Program-made: the position numbers and the translations under genes | Part shown: piece by piece, positions 15,031 through 23,162 of the stretch | Position numbering within the stretch: position 1 is the stretch's first letter | How the letters are laid out: each line of letters opens with the position of its first letter | Assembly (NCBI GenBank): GCA_017962765.1 | Contig: JAGCUP010000123.1 | Location: 1 to 33,254 of the forward strand | DNA length: 33,254 nt | Direction: 5' to 3' | Source of the DNA: Muribaculaceae bacterium | Lineage (GTDB): Bacteria > Bacteroidota > Bacteroidia > Bacteroidales > Muribaculaceae | The notes under the pieces: generated by a model | Told to the model about the DNA's origin: nothing | The model's input: only the letters and a program-made list of their open reading frames with translations | The model's database searches: none

Positions 15031-16140
15031 TTACTTCTCGTCTTCTTCGTCCTGGGTGAGGTCAAGCACCACGTTGTCGCGGCCACGGTCGTGGTAGAGT
15101 TTGCGCAGCGGATTGGCGTAGGCCTCGTCCCATGCGGCGCGGTGCCGTGCGATGTCGATGGCGGTGAAGATGGCATGGCGGAACGACACGGGGCTGGCAA
15201 TGTTCTGGCCCGTGATGTCGTAGCCTGTGCCGTGGTCGGGGCTGGTGCGCACGAAAGGCAGCCCGGCGGTGAAGTTCACGCCCTCGTCCATGGCGAGCGT
15301 CTTGAAGGGGGCCAGACCCTGGTCGTGGTACATGGCGAGGACGCCGTCGAAGCGGCGATACATCTTGTTGCCGAAGAAGCCGTCGGCGGCATAGGGGCCG
15401 AAGCACAGCACCTTGTGTTGCTCAAGGGCCTCGGCGATGGCGGGCGCGATGACGTCTTTCTCCTCGTTGCCCAGCAGGCCATTCTCGCCGGCGTGCGGGT
15501 TGAGGGCGAGGATGGCGATGCGCGGCGCGTCGAGGCCGAAGTCGCGCTTGAGCGAGTGGTCGAAGGCCTTCAGTTTCTCAACGATGGCCTCGGTGGTGAT
15601 GGCCTGTGGCACGCGCGCCAGCGGCAGATGGGTGGTGACGAGGGCCACGCGCAGCTCTTCATGGCAGAGCACCATGAGCGCCTTGTGTCCTTCTCCGGCC
15701 ACGGCCTCGAGATAGTCGGTGTGGCCATTGAACTTGAAGAGCTCGCTCTGGATGTTGTCCTTGTTGATAGGCGCCGTGACGAGCACGTCGATGTCGTCGC
15801 GCATCAAGTCGCGCGTGGCGGCCTCGAGGCACTGGCGCGAGATGTCGCCGGCAATCTTGCTGGGCTTGCCCATCTCAATCTTGGTGTCGCCGTCGACCAC
15901 GTTAATCAGGTTGATGGTGCCGTGCCTCACCTCGCTGGCGTGACGCGCCACATGATACTGGATGGGCGGCAGGTCGAGGGCCTTGCGGTGGTAGGAGAGC
16001 ACCTTTCCCGAACCGTAGATGACGGGCGTGCAAAGCTCGAGCATCTCGCTGTCGGCGAGTGTCTTAAGAATAATTTCGGGGCCTATTCCGTTGGAGTCAC
16101 CCAGGGTGATGCCCACTATCATTTTTTCTTCGTTGTCCAT
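15031..16140 (-). CDS. pdxA: 4-hydroxythreonine-4-phosphate dehydrogenase
   Basis: 369 residues. PdxA oxidises 4-phosphohydroxy-L-threonine with NAD+ in the DXP-dependent route to pyridoxal phosphate; the product is used by PdxJ. Seen here: the N-terminal GITLGDSNGIGPEI motif, the FNGH140-TDYLE metal-binding histidine, LNPHAGENG with the following G-EE, MYHDQGLAPFKT and the GTGYDITG block. All are classic for the family. At 369 aa it is some 35-40 residues longer than the E. coli enzyme, mostly at both ends, including an acidic tail (TQDEEDEK). It is the first gene of the apparent minus-strand operon that goes on to the nucleotidyltransferase, but no promoter of the TAnnTTTG type was found in 16141-16235, so the start of the transcript is uncertain. 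Confidence 0.95.
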   Translation of the reverse strand: MDNEEKMIVGITLGDSNGIGPEIILKTLADSEMLELCTPVIYGSGKVLSYHRKALDLPPIQYHVARHASEVRHGTINLINVVDGDTKIEMGKPSKIAGDISRQCLEAATRDLMRDDIDVLVTAPINKDNIQSELFKFNGHTDYLEAVAGEGHKALMVLCHEELRVALVTTHLPLARVPQAITTEAIVEKLKAFDHSLKRDFGLDAPRIAILALNPHAGENGLLGNEEKDVIAPAIAEALEQHKVLCFGPYAADGFFGNKMYRRFDGVLAMYHDQGLAPFKTLAMDEGVNFTAGLPFVRTSPDHGTGYDITGQNIASPVSFRHAIFTAIDIARHRAAWDEAYANPLRKLYHDRGRDNVVLDLTQDEEDEK

Positions 16141-16235
16141 TTGTTTGTCTTTTATTTGGGGCGCGGAGCGGAAGCCGCTACTGCGCGATGGTGTTGAAAA
16201 AACGCGCTAAATTACTCATTTTTTCGCAAAAGTGC

Positions 16236-16259
16236 AAAAAAATGACCCTTTTACGGGTC
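16236..16259 (-). terminator. Rho-independent terminator after queE
   Basis: On the minus strand GACCC (16255-16259) pairs with GGGTC (16244-16248) around a 6-base loop, and after one A the transcript runs into seven Us (16236-16242). It lies about 20 bp past the queE stop and separates queE from pdxA. Confidence 0.7.
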
Positions 16260-16279
16260 TTTTGCGGGTTTATTGGGGG

Positions 16280-16873
16280 TTATGGGAGCCCTACAAGGCG
16301 GTGCGTTTGCAACGAAAGGCGCCACGTGGGGTGCGCGAGGATGGCGCGCGCGGTGAGCTGCATCTGGCGGTGGCGCTCCTCGTCGTCGGTGCAGAAACAG
16401 GGCTGCAGAAAACGGTGCGTGGCCGTGATGTGGTCGTAGCGTGCGAGGTCCTGGCCCAGGTAAACGACTTTGAGCTCGTCACAGTGCGTGAGCACGCAGG
16501 GCTCCAGGTCGCCGCCGGCGAAGGCGTCCTTGGGCGAGAGCGTCACCCAGTCGAGGCCACGAGGCAGGGGCCGCGTACCGTTGGTCTCGATGGCTATCGT
16601 TTTGCCCGTGAGCGACTTGAGCGTGGCGATGAATTCGTCGTCAATCCACAGCGAAGGCTCGCCGCCGGTAAGCACCAGCAGGGACGCTTGCGGCGCCACT
16701 CGGTTGACGGTTTCGGCGATTTGCTCCGCCGTCATCTCATTGCCGGCGACGTGGCTCGTGTCGCAGAAGTGGCAACGCAGGTTGCAGCCGCTCAGGCGCA
16801 CGAAGGCGGCGGGGGTGCCACTATGGAACCCCTCGCCCTGCAGGGAGTAAAAAATTTCGTTGACGCGCAGCAT
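16280..16873 (-). CDS. queE: 7-carboxy-7-deazaguanine synthase (radical SAM)
   Basis: 197 residues. QueE rearranges 6-carboxytetrahydropterin to 7-carboxy-7-deazaguanine, the third step to queuosine. The radical-SAM cluster motif is C30-NLRC34-HFC37, the CxxxCxxC form. N-terminal YSLQGEG and the TGGEPSLW and ETNGTRPLP blocks are typical. The ATG overlaps the last base of the queD stop (TGATG), so queD and queE are translationally coupled. With queC and queF just upstream, this gives four of the pathway genes; folE, tgt, queA and queG/queH are not in the window. Confidence 0.95.
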   Translation of the reverse strand: MLRVNEIFYSLQGEGFHSGTPAAFVRLSGCNLRCHFCDTSHVAGNEMTAEQIAETVNRVAPQASLLVLTGGEPSLWIDDEFIATLKSLTGKTIAIETNGTRPLPRGLDWVTLSPKDAFAGGDLEPCVLTHCDELKVVYLGQDLARYDHITATHRFLQPCFCTDDEERHRQMQLTARAILAHPTWRLSLQTHRLVGLP

Positions 16874-17226
16874 CAGTTGAAGTTTTGCGGGGCGTCGTCG
16901 CTGATGTAGGAGGCCTTGTTATCGCGCGACTCCCACACGTCGGCGCGGTAGCATTGCGGCACGGTATCGACTATCCAGCGCGCCAGGTTCTCAGCGGTGG
17001 GGTTGAAGTCGAGCTCCTCGTTGAGGTTGCGGTGGTCGATGCGGTTGTGGATAAGCTTTTTGATGAGCGTGAAGTCGCACACCATACCATTGGAATCGAG
17101 CTCCTTGGCGCGGCAGAACACCTGCACCATCCAGTTGTGGCCGTGCAGCGTCTCGCACTTGCTCTCGTAGTCGAGCATCAGCTGATGGCAGGCCGAAATT
17201 TCGAGCGTTTTTTTGACGTAGTACAT
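16873..17226 (-). CDS. queD: 6-carboxy-5,6,7,8-tetrahydropterin synthase
   Basis: 117 residues, the normal length for the family. QueD turns 7,8-dihydroneopterin triphosphate into 6-carboxytetrahydropterin. Zinc ligands are H14 (ISACH14) and H28/H30 (LH28-GH30-NW), with the catalytic Cys24 four residues before the first of these (C24-ETLHGH). The later motifs DFTLIKKLI and LD-H-NLNE (here IDHRNLNEEL) and NPTAENLARWI are all present. It overlaps queE by one base. The 166 bp between it and queC is filled with short degenerate repeats, so it may be read from its own promoter or through from queC. Confidence 0.95.
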   Translation of the reverse strand: MYYVKKTLEISACHQLMLDYESKCETLHGHNWMVQVFCRAKELDSNGMVCDFTLIKKLIHNRIDHRNLNEELDFNPTAENLARWIVDTVPQCYRADVWESRDNKASYISDDAPQNFN

Positions 17227-17392
17227 GTTAAGTTATAAGTGTTAAGTGTTGAGTGTTGAGTGTCAAGTTTTGATTGGGGGAGGGTCCGAGACAGAGTCTC
17301 GGAGTACACCGACATGATAGTGTTACTTCCCAATTCCTAATTCCTAATTCCTAATTACTACTTCCCAATTCATAATTCCTAATTCCTAATTC
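17227..17392. repeat. Short-repeat spacer between queC and queD
   Basis: The segment 17229-17264 is built of variants of AAGTGTTGAGTGTTG. The segment 17328-17400 is built of about nine variants of the heptamer TTCCTAA and runs into the 3' end of queC. A similar TTCCTAATT run occurs at 25131-25160 at the end of another gene. No coding or promoter signal is seen here. Confidence 0.7.
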
Positions 17393-18049
17393 CTAATTCT
17401 CATAAGTGGTGGGATCGTCAATGCCGGCGGCGCTCAGGGCCTCGCGGCGCTCGCGGCAGGTGCCGCACTTGCCGCAGTGCCTCGGGCCGCCCTTGTAGCA
17501 CGAATAGGTGAGGCCGTAGTCCACGCCCAGCGCCTTGCCGTGGCGCGCGATGTCGGCCTTCGAGATATTGGTGTAAGGAGCATAGACCTCGACGTGCTCG
17601 TAGGTGCCCGCGCTCATTGCGCCCGACATGGCGTGGATGAAGGCTGGTTGGCAGTCGGGATAGATGGCGTGGTCGCCGGCGTGGTTGGCAATCATGACGC
17701 GGCGCAGACCGTTGCTCTCGGCCACGCCGGCGGCGATGGCGAGCATGATGCCGTTGCGGAAGGGCACCACGGTGCTCTTCATGTTTTCATCGTCGTAGTT
17801 ACCTTCGGGGATGGCATCGGCGTCCTCGAGCAGGGCACTCTTGAAATACTGCTTCATGAAGTCAAGGCGGATGACGATGTGCTTGATGCCCAGCAGCTTG
17901 CACTGCTCCATGGCGCACAGGCGCTCGCGCCCGTTTTGCGTCGAGCCGTAGTCGAAGGTGATGGCGAGGGCTATTTCGTCCTTAAACTCATGGAGCATCG
18001 TGCACGAGTCCATGCCGCCCGACAGGATGATGGCCGCGTCGCGTTTCAT
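17393..18049 (-). CDS. queC: 7-cyano-7-deazaguanine (preQ0) synthase
   Basis: 218 residues. QueC uses ATP and ammonia to turn 7-carboxy-7-deazaguanine into preQ0. The PP-loop ATP-binding motif is S10-GGMDS15. The zinc site is four cysteines near the C-terminus, C184, C192, C195 and C198 ([15 protein letters not shown]). The VVPFRNG block is also typical. It overlaps queF by 4 bp (ATGA), so the two are translated together and preQ0 is passed directly to the reductase. The last codons (PTTYEN) lie at the edge of the TTCCTAA repeat block. Confidence 0.95.
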   Translation of the reverse strand: MKRDAAIILSGGMDSCTMLHEFKDEIALAITFDYGSTQNGRERLCAMEQCKLLGIKHIVIRLDFMKQYFKSALLEDADAIPEGNYDDENMKSTVVPFRNGIMLAIAAGVAESNGLRRVMIANHAGDHAIYPDCQPAFIHAMSGAMSAGTYEHVEVYAPYTNISKADIARHGKALGVDYGLTYSCYKGGPRHCGKCGTCRERREALSAAGIDDPTTYEN

Positions 18050-18525
18050 AGGGCCTTGCGAGTTTCAAAGGACGACAACAGGCGTTGCCGCACCAGCTCC
18101 TGGTGCTCGGCATCGCCCCAGTTGACGAACGGCACGATGGAGATGCCGCCACGCGGATTGAACAGTCCGCGCACCTCGATATATTTGGGGTCCATCAACT
18201 TGATGAGGTCCTTCATGATGATGTTCACGCAGTCCTCATGGAAGTCGCCGTGGTTGCGGAAGCTGAACAGGTACAGTTTCAGACTCTTGCTCTCCACCAT
18301 CTTCACCCGAGGGATGTAGCTGATGACGATGCGCCCGAAGTCGGGCTGGCCCGTCTTGGGGCATAGCGAGGTGAACTCGGGGCAGTCGAGCGTCACCACA
18401 TAGTCGTGCTCGGGATGCTTATTATCGAAAGCCTCGAGCACGTCGGGCCGGTAGTCAAACTCGTAGGTCGTGCCCTGGTTGCCCAGCAGGGTCACCCCCG
18501 TCAATTCTTGGTCGTTGCGTGACAT
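18046..18525 (-). CDS. queF: NADPH-dependent 7-cyano-7-deazaguanine reductase
   Basis: 159 residues, the single-domain (YkvM-type) form. QueF reduces the nitrile of preQ0 to the aminomethyl group of preQ1, which tRNA-guanine transglycosylase then puts into tRNA. The nucleophile is C55 (FTSLC55P) with D62 as proton donor, at the same positions as in the B. subtilis enzyme. The family block [16 protein letters not shown] binds NADPH, and the H-ED segment (FHEDCVN) follows. It is the first gene of the queF-queC-(queD-queE) group and has a good promoter directly upstream. No preQ1 riboswitch is apparent in the 28 bases before the start. Confidence 0.95.
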   Translation of the reverse strand: MSRNDQELTGVTLLGNQGTTYEFDYRPDVLEAFDNKHPEHDYVVTLDCPEFTSLCPKTGQPDFGRIVISYIPRVKMVESKSLKLYLFSFRNHGDFHEDCVNIIMKDLIKLMDPKYIEVRGLFNPRGGISIVPFVNWGDAEHQELVRQRLLSSFETRKAL

Positions 18526-18553
18526 AATCTTCTCTTTTTCTCGTTTTGCGCCG

Positions 18554-18584
18554 CAAATTTACAAAATTAATTCCAACCGCTCAA
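18554..18584 (-). promoter_or_regulatory. Promoter of queF-queC
   Basis: On the minus strand TTG (18582-18584), a 20-base spacer and TAAATTTG (18554-18561) match the Bacteroidetes -33/-7 consensus. The -7 box lies 28 bases before the queF ATG. A second overlapping TAATTTTG (18562-18569) is also present. Confidence 0.6.
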
Positions 18585-18629
18585 AAAAACTTTGCGACGA
18601 CGGCCCGCGCAACAAAGTGGCCCGAAAAA

Positions 18630-18660
18630 TTTGCCATGAAAAATATAATCGCTACCTTTG
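18630..18660 (+). promoter_or_regulatory. Promoter of the tRNA-Leu gene
   Basis: TTTG (18630-18633), exactly 19 bases, then TACCTTTG (18653-18660): a full match to the Bacteroidetes promoter. It lies 24 bases before the mature tRNA start and is divergent from the queF promoter. Confidence 0.75.
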
Positions 18661-18684
18661 CACCGCTTTTCACGAAAAGCCCAT

Positions 18685-18766
18685 GCGCTTGTGGCGAAAT
18701 TGGCAGACGCGCCAGACTTAGGATCTGGTGTCGAAAGACGTGTAGGTTCGAGTCCTATCAGGCGCA
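18685..18766 (+). tRNA. tRNA-Leu, anticodon UAG
   Basis: An 82-base gene. The acceptor arm GCGCTTG (18685-18691) pairs with CAGGCGC (18759-18765), with discriminator A at 18766. The anticodon stem CCAGA/TCTGG holds the loop CTTAGGA, giving anticodon TAG. The long variable arm is the class II form expected of leucine tRNA, and the T-loop GGTTCGAGTCC is normal. CCA is not encoded (ACAA follows). It reads CUN codons. Confidence 0.95.
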
Positions 18767-18773
18767 CAAAAGA

Positions 18774-18825
18774 AACCTTGCTATTTGTTTGATATTCCAC
18801 TAAATATCCAACTTTTAGCAAGGTT
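18774..18825 (+). terminator. Hairpin after the tRNA, probable terminator
   Basis: AACCTTGCTA (18774-18783) and TAGCAAGGTT (18816-18825) are perfect complements over 10 bp. The 32-base loop has its own hairpin (GATATT 18791-18796 / AATATC 18803-18808). The following AATTTC is a poor U-tract, so it could instead be a leader structure for the transporter that starts at 18873. Confidence 0.55.
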
Positions 18826-18872
18826 AATTTCAAAGAACTTTTACGATTTTTAGAGGAAATAAGTGGTCTCAA

Positions 18873-20219
18873 ATGATTAAATTCTGCGTGCGATTAGTAC
18901 AACGGTGGTTGCCAGAACCGTTTATATTTGCCATACTGCTCACCTTTGTGGCAGCGCTGGTGGCGATGCCGTTGTGTCACCAGACCCCTCTCGAAGTGGT
19001 TGAGCACTGGGGGGGCGGCGTATGGAAGTTGTTGGCGTTTGCCATGCAGATGGCTCTGGTTCTCGTGTGTGGGTCGACCTTGGCAGCGGCACCGGTTATC
19101 AAACGGGCCATCGACGCAATGGCCCGCGTGCCTAAGAGTGCCCCGGCCGCAATAGCTCTTGTGACTGTCGTGTCGGCATTGTCTTGCTGGCTCAACTGGG
19201 GCTTTGGCCTCATCGTTGGTGTCGTGTTCGCCAAGGCAATAGCGCGTCAGCGTAAGGATGTCGACTATCGGCTTCTTATCGCATCGGCTTACAGTGGCTT
19301 CGTGGTGTGGCATGCCGGCATTTCCGGCTCCATCCCCCTCACCATGGCCACTCCTGGCGAGGCGCTCTCGATGGCTACCAATGGCGCGCTGACCGACCCT
19401 GTGCCATTGGGACAAACCATCTTCGACTGGCACAATCTGGCGACCGTGCTGTTTGTGATAATCGGCATCACCATAGCCAACACCTTGATGCACCCCAAGA
19501 AAGGCGTCCTCACCATCGACCCCGCTCTCCTCAAGGACAATGATGATATCACGACCAATGTTTACTCCACGGCCAAGACGCCGGCACAGCGACTCGAGCA
19601 CAGCAAATTACTCTCATGGCTTGTGGCGCTGATGCTTGTAGCCTATCTCGTAATCCATCTCGCCGTGCGCGGTGCCGGTTTAGACCTTGGCGGGGTAATC
19701 ATGATATTCCTCGCGCTGGGACTCGTGCTGCATTCCACACCAATCAACTACGTGCGTGCATTCGGGAACGCGACCACAGGTGCCGCGGGAATCGTATTGC
19801 AGTTTCCCTTCTATGCCGGTATCATGGGCATCGTAACGGGCATCGGCGTCAGCGGCATCAGCTTAGGGGGCGTCATGGCCAATGCTTTCATCCAAATCAG
19901 CAATTCCGTCACCTATCCGTTGCTCACCTTCCTTTGTGCAGCAGTGCTCAACCTGTTTGTGCCAAGTGGCGGCGGTCACTGGGCCGTGCAAGCGCCGGTC
20001 ATGTTCACCGCCGGTGCCAACCTGGGTGTGGACCCTGGCCTGACGGGAATGGCGATTGCATGGGGCGACGCATGGACCAACCTCATACAACCATTCTGGG
20101 CCCTCCCGGCTTTGGCTATAGCTCGCCTTGACGCGAAGGACATCATGGGCTACTGCCTCATCGACCTCCTCGTCACCGGCGTCATCATCTGCGCCGGCAT
20201 GTTGCTTTGGGCAATGTAG
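18873..20219 (+). CDS. Short-chain fatty acid transporter, AtoE family
   Basis: 448 residues, the usual family length, with about ten or more hydrophobic helices. It matches the TIGR00366/AtoE family, which in E. coli is linked to uptake of short-chain fatty acids such as acetoacetate/butyrate. Seen here are the N-terminal LVQRWLPEPFIFAILLTF, the conserved WLNWGFGLIVG, HAGISGSIPLTMATPG, and FVPSGGGHWAVQAP with the following GDAWTNLIQPFWALP. In a gut anaerobe it could work in either direction for fermentation acids. It is transcribed alone after the tRNA hairpin and ends 7 bp from the convergent gene at 20227, with no terminator between them. The symbol atoE is withheld because the ato operon is not present. 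Confidence 0.85.
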   Translation: MIKFCVRLVQRWLPEPFIFAILLTFVAALVAMPLCHQTPLEVVEHWGGGVWKLLAFAMQMALVLVCGSTLAAAPVIKRAIDAMARVPKSAPAAIALVTVVSALSCWLNWGFGLIVGVVFAKAIARQRKDVDYRLLIASAYSGFVVWHAGISGSIPLTMATPGEALSMATNGALTDPVPLGQTIFDWHNLATVLFVIIGITIANTLMHPKKGVLTIDPALLKDNDDITTNVYSTAKTPAQRLEHSKLLSWLVALMLVAYLVIHLAVRGAGLDLGGVIMIFLALGLVLHSTPINYVRAFGNATTGAAGIVLQFPFYAGIMGIVTGIGVSGISLGGVMANAFIQISNSVTYPLLTFLCAAVLNLFVPSGGGHWAVQAPVMFTAGANLGVDPGLTGMAIAWGDAWTNLIQPFWALPALAIARLDAKDIMGYCLIDLLVTGVIICAGMLLWAM

Positions 20220-20226
20220 AGGAGCG

Positions 20227-20715
20227 CTATTGTTTTATCGTTCTGATTACATGGCCCTCTTGGATAGCGGCATAAGTTGCCACGAGGCAAACGAGGGCGG
20301 CAGAATATTGTACATCTATCCATGACAAAGTGAGGGGCAGAGCGAACAGCAAAGCGCCCGTAAGTTTGTTTGTCATAGAATGGACGGCCACGAACTGTTT
20401 CCGCAGGATAAAGCCAGCGAGGATGTTTATGAGTTTGATTGCCGCTATGACGCCTATCCACAAATAAATCCAAAGGGGAATAGCAAGCACGGGGAGCAGT
20501 TTTATCAAGCAAACCACCACAAAGACGCAATCGGCCGCAGTGTCCAATTTCGCGCCCAATTCACTTGTTGAACCCGTTCGTCTGGCAATCCACCCATCAA
20601 GCACATCAGACGTTCCCGCTATGATATACCAAGTATAAAAAGCGGGAGAGAACGGAACGCACCACAACAAAATGATGCTGCAAACTATTCTAATGCAAGT
20701 GATGCAATTTGCCAT
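20227..20715 (-). CDS. CDP-alcohol phosphatidyltransferase, PgsA-like
   Basis: 162 residues, four to five membrane segments. The full catalytic motif is present: D-VLD-GWIAR, then G-AKL-D-TAA-D, with canonical spacing (DxxDGxxARx8GxxxDxxxD) and starting near residue 37. It would make a phospholipid head-group exchange with CDP-diacylglycerol, for example phosphatidylglycerophosphate or a related lipid. At 162 aa it is somewhat shorter than E. coli PgsA (182). It stands alone, convergent to the fatty acid transporter, and no clear promoter box was found upstream. The second enzyme of this fold in the window (12419-13384) is a different, longer type with altered motif spacing. Confidence 0.8.
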   Translation of the reverse strand: MANCITCIRIVCSIILLWCVPFSPAFYTWYIIAGTSDVLDGWIARRTGSTSELGAKLDTAADCVFVVVCLIKLLPVLAIPLWIYLWIGVIAAIKLINILAGFILRKQFVAVHSMTNKLTGALLFALPLTLSWIDVQYSAALVCLVATYAAIQEGHVIRTIKQ

Positions 20716-20981
20716 ATTGACTAACTGACGAGTTTGTCGCCCATTAAAACTCCATAACGCCGGATTGTACCTGCAATGTCTTCGTTAGGGAAATTTCCCT
20801 TCCACAAAGATATTAAAAATATCACTCGCGACAAAGTATTGACCGTCAATTTTGAGTCTGGGCTATGCTCACGTGGCAAAAAGTGGGATTTAGCAAAGTA
20901 TAGGCATCGTTGTTACAAGGGATTGGGGATTTTTTTGTATATTTGCGCTTTATTTATTCATAAACTTATTTTTCGACTTCT
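20716..20981 (+). promoter_or_regulatory. Intergenic region with a -7 box (20938-20945) for the Ntn-hydrolase gene
   Basis: A 266-base divergent gap. TATATTTG at 20938-20945 fits TAnnTTTG and is 36 bases before the ATG at 20982; a TTG with standard spacing is missing. A 69-codon open frame (20776-20985) has no features of a gene and runs into the next start; it is not called. Nothing else is recognised here. Confidence 0.45.
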
Positions 20982-22397
20982 ATGAAACGCTTCTGTGCCA
21001 TTCTTCTCGCAGTGCTTTCCATTGGTTCGGCTTTTGCTTGCACGTCGGTGATTGCGTCGGGCAAGGTCACCGCCGATGGCCGTCCGTTCATCTTCAAGAA
21101 CCGCGACTCCAGCAACGGCATCGATAATTCGATGATAACACTGAAAGGCACAAAATATCGATATGTGGGCGTGGTTAATTACTCCACTTCATCCAGTCCA
21201 CAAAGCATTTGGTACGGACACAACGAGGCGGGATTCGCGATACTCAATACCGTCTCCTACTACTTTAACAGCGCGACATCAAGCTCCAACACCAGTGCCG
21301 GCTCACTGATGAAGAAAGCCTTGGGCGAATGTGCCACGGTCGATGAGTTTGAGGCATTGCTGCACCAGACCCAGCAAGAAAGCATGTCGCTTGTGCTGAG
21401 CACGAACTTTGCCGTAATGGACTCGCTGGGCAATGTGGCCTATTTTGAAACGAGCAACAGGAGTTACACGAAGTTTGACGTGAACGACGAGACAGTCGCT
21501 CCCAATGGCTACTTGGTGCGCACCAACTATTCGTTCACCAGCCCTTATTACGAGACCACTAATCATGTGGGAGAACAGCGTTACAAGGCGGCCCACAAGT
21601 ATATCGAGGACACCTTCGGCGGAGGCAAGATTGATGCCGTGAAACTGGTGCACGAGCTGCCACGTTACCTCTATCATGGCGACCGGGAGGTTAACCTGTG
21701 GGATGACATGCCCGAGAATTACAAGGACGTGCGCAACACCTACTTCAGCAACTTTATCCCGCGTTTCACCAGCACCTCGGCATCGCTCATGCAAGGCGTC
21801 AAGGAAAATGAGCCCGCCAAAACCACGGTCAGTTGGATTGCAATGGGATGGCCGTGTGGCTCTTTCACCGTGCCCATCGTCATTACCCCGTCGCTCGTTT
21901 TTCCCGATGTGGTGGAACGTGATGCGAGCACCCACAAGAGCGAAATGTGCACAGGTTCGGTGGAACTGAAGAACAAGGTTTTCAACATTTATTATGACGG
22001 AAGTCAAAAGACCGACAGCATAGACCTCTCGAAACTCATCAACAAGCAAGAGACGGGCATACTGCAGAAGGTGATGGCTGCCGACGAACTAGTGTGCGAG
22101 CAGGGCCTACAAATGCTTGATAATTTCAGGACAGGCACTGCGACCGACCAGGATGTAGCCGCCTACTATGAATGGGTCGATGAAAAGTGGCGTGAATTCT
22201 ATGAGGACGTGATAACATGGGGCATCGACATCCCGGGCGACGTGAACGGAGACCGCGTGGTGAGCGGTGCCGACGTGACGGCACTCTACAATGTGCTCCT
22301 CCTCAACGCCGTGGCTAACGGCAATGCCGACGTGAACGGTGACGGCGTCGTCAGCGGCTCAGATGTGACCGCATTATACAATTTACTGCTACAGTAA
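20982..22397 (+). CDS. Secreted Ntn-hydrolase (C45/choloylglycine-hydrolase-like) with dockerin tail
   Basis: 471 residues. The signal peptide MKRFCAILLAVLSIGSAFA is followed directly by Cys20 in CTSVIASGKVTADGRPFIFKNRDSS. That is the N-terminal nucleophile start of Ntn hydrolases (penicillin V/bile-salt amidases, C45 acyltransferases, C69 dipeptidases). Removal of the signal peptide would itself expose the catalytic Cys. The sequence before Cys20 (AFA) does not fit a lipobox. Residues 419-471 are a dockerin-like pair of calcium loops, D-VNGDRVVSGAD and D-VNGDGVVSGSD. The substrate is unknown: bile-acid amides, peptides or acyl-amides are all open. It is alone on the + strand with its own promoter. 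Confidence 0.8.
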   Translation: MKRFCAILLAVLSIGSAFACTSVIASGKVTADGRPFIFKNRDSSNGIDNSMITLKGTKYRYVGVVNYSTSSSPQSIWYGHNEAGFAILNTVSYYFNSATSSSNTSAGSLMKKALGECATVDEFEALLHQTQQESMSLVLSTNFAVMDSLGNVAYFETSNRSYTKFDVNDETVAPNGYLVRTNYSFTSPYYETTNHVGEQRYKAAHKYIEDTFGGGKIDAVKLVHELPRYLYHGDREVNLWDDMPENYKDVRNTYFSNFIPRFTSTSASLMQGVKENEPAKTTVSWIAMGWPCGSFTVPIVITPSLVFPDVVERDASTHKSEMCTGSVELKNKVFNIYYDGSQKTDSIDLSKLINKQETGILQKVMAADELVCEQGLQMLDNFRTGTATDQDVAAYYEWVDEKWREFYEDVITWGIDIPGDVNGDRVVSGADVTALYNVLLLNAVANGNADVNGDGVVSGSDVTALYNLLLQ

Positions 22398-22452
22398 ATC
22401 AAGAACCACCGCCAGAACGTGGTCAGGCTAAATTGACCACCCTACGGTTATA

Positions 22453-22495
22453 AATGCGAATTTCACGAGTCATTAGTGCTCGTGAAATTCGCATT
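22453..22495. terminator. Bidirectional terminator hairpin, 17-bp perfect stem
   Basis: AATGCGAATTTCACGAG (22453-22469) and CTCGTGAAATTCGCATT (22479-22495) pair perfectly, loop of nine. It lies between the convergent genes 20982-22397 and iorB. Neither flank is a strong T-run. Confidence 0.7.
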
Positions 22496-22552
22496 AAATT
22501 TCGCCTGCTTCAGCGGCTGTACTAGAACAGTCACATTTTGGCGAACAGGTCG

Positions 22553-23137
22553 TTATTTATTCTTTTGGGCGAAATCAAATCCGGCCTTGAAGGCGGCAAT
22601 GTTGGTGTTGACGATAGCCTCGCCCTTGCTGGCAAACACGTTGGTGATGCCCTCGAGGAGTTGCTCGGGCTTGAGCATTTCGAGCACCGAAGCGGCCGCG
22701 CCAAGCAGCACCATGTTGGCGCTGCGCGGTGACTTCACTTCCTTGGCTATGGCGTCCACATCAATCATGATGACGTTGCCCAGCTTGCGCAGCTCCTCGT
22801 TCACCTTCTCCATCTCGGGATAGTTGGGAATGTTGACAAAGGGAGTGGTGTTGGTGATAACCCAGCCTTTGGGGTTGAGATACTGCACATAGCGCAGGGC
22901 CTCCATGGGCTCGAGCGAGATAATCAGGTCGCAGGCTCCGTGTGCGATGAGGTCGCTGCTGATGGGCTGGTCCGAGAGGCGCAAGTTGCTCTGCACGTCT
23001 CCTCCGCGCTGGCTCATGCCGTGCACTTCGGCTTGCTTGAGGTATATGCCCTCTTTGAGTGCTGCCCATCCGATGATAGTGGCAATGGAGAGGATTCCTT
23101 GTCCGCCCACCCCGCATAATATGATGTCTTGTTTCAT
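22553..23137 (-). CDS. iorB: Indolepyruvate (aryl-pyruvate):ferredoxin oxidoreductase, beta/gamma-type subunit
   Basis: 194 residues, normal length. IorB pairs with IorA to oxidise aryl-pyruvates to aryl-acyl-CoA, passing electrons to ferredoxin. The N-terminus MKQDIILCGVGGQGILSIATIIG and the following AEVHGMSQRGGDVQSNLRLS are the family signature (the GVGGQG and MSQRGG blocks of the pyruvate/ketoisovalerate oxidoreductase gamma domain). It starts 25 bp after the iorA stop and is certainly co-transcribed. It ends before the 17-bp hairpin. Confidence 0.93.
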   Translation of the reverse strand: MKQDIILCGVGGQGILSIATIIGWAALKEGIYLKQAEVHGMSQRGGDVQSNLRLSDQPISSDLIAHGACDLIISLEPMEALRYVQYLNPKGWVITNTTPFVNIPNYPEMEKVNEELRKLGNVIMIDVDAIAKEVKSPRSANMVLLGAAASVLEMLKPEQLLEGITNVFASKGEAIVNTNIAAFKAGFDFAQKNK

Positions 23138-23162
23138 AATTTCGTAATTTTTAGAAAGTTAA

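Noticed and set aside
14308..16197. 629-codon + strand open frame opposite pdxA and the nucleotidyltransferase
   Set aside because: It is antisense to two genes with clear catalytic motifs; long antisense frames are expected at this GC content, and its peptide (His/Val/Ala/Gly-rich) has no domain.
18526..18553. preQ1 riboswitch before queF
   Set aside because: The space between the -7 box and the ATG is too short and has no stem-loop of the expected kind.
20776..20985. 69-codon open frame upstream of the Ntn-hydrolase
   Set aside because: It covers the promoter of the next gene, has no domain or composition support, and overlaps the downstream start.
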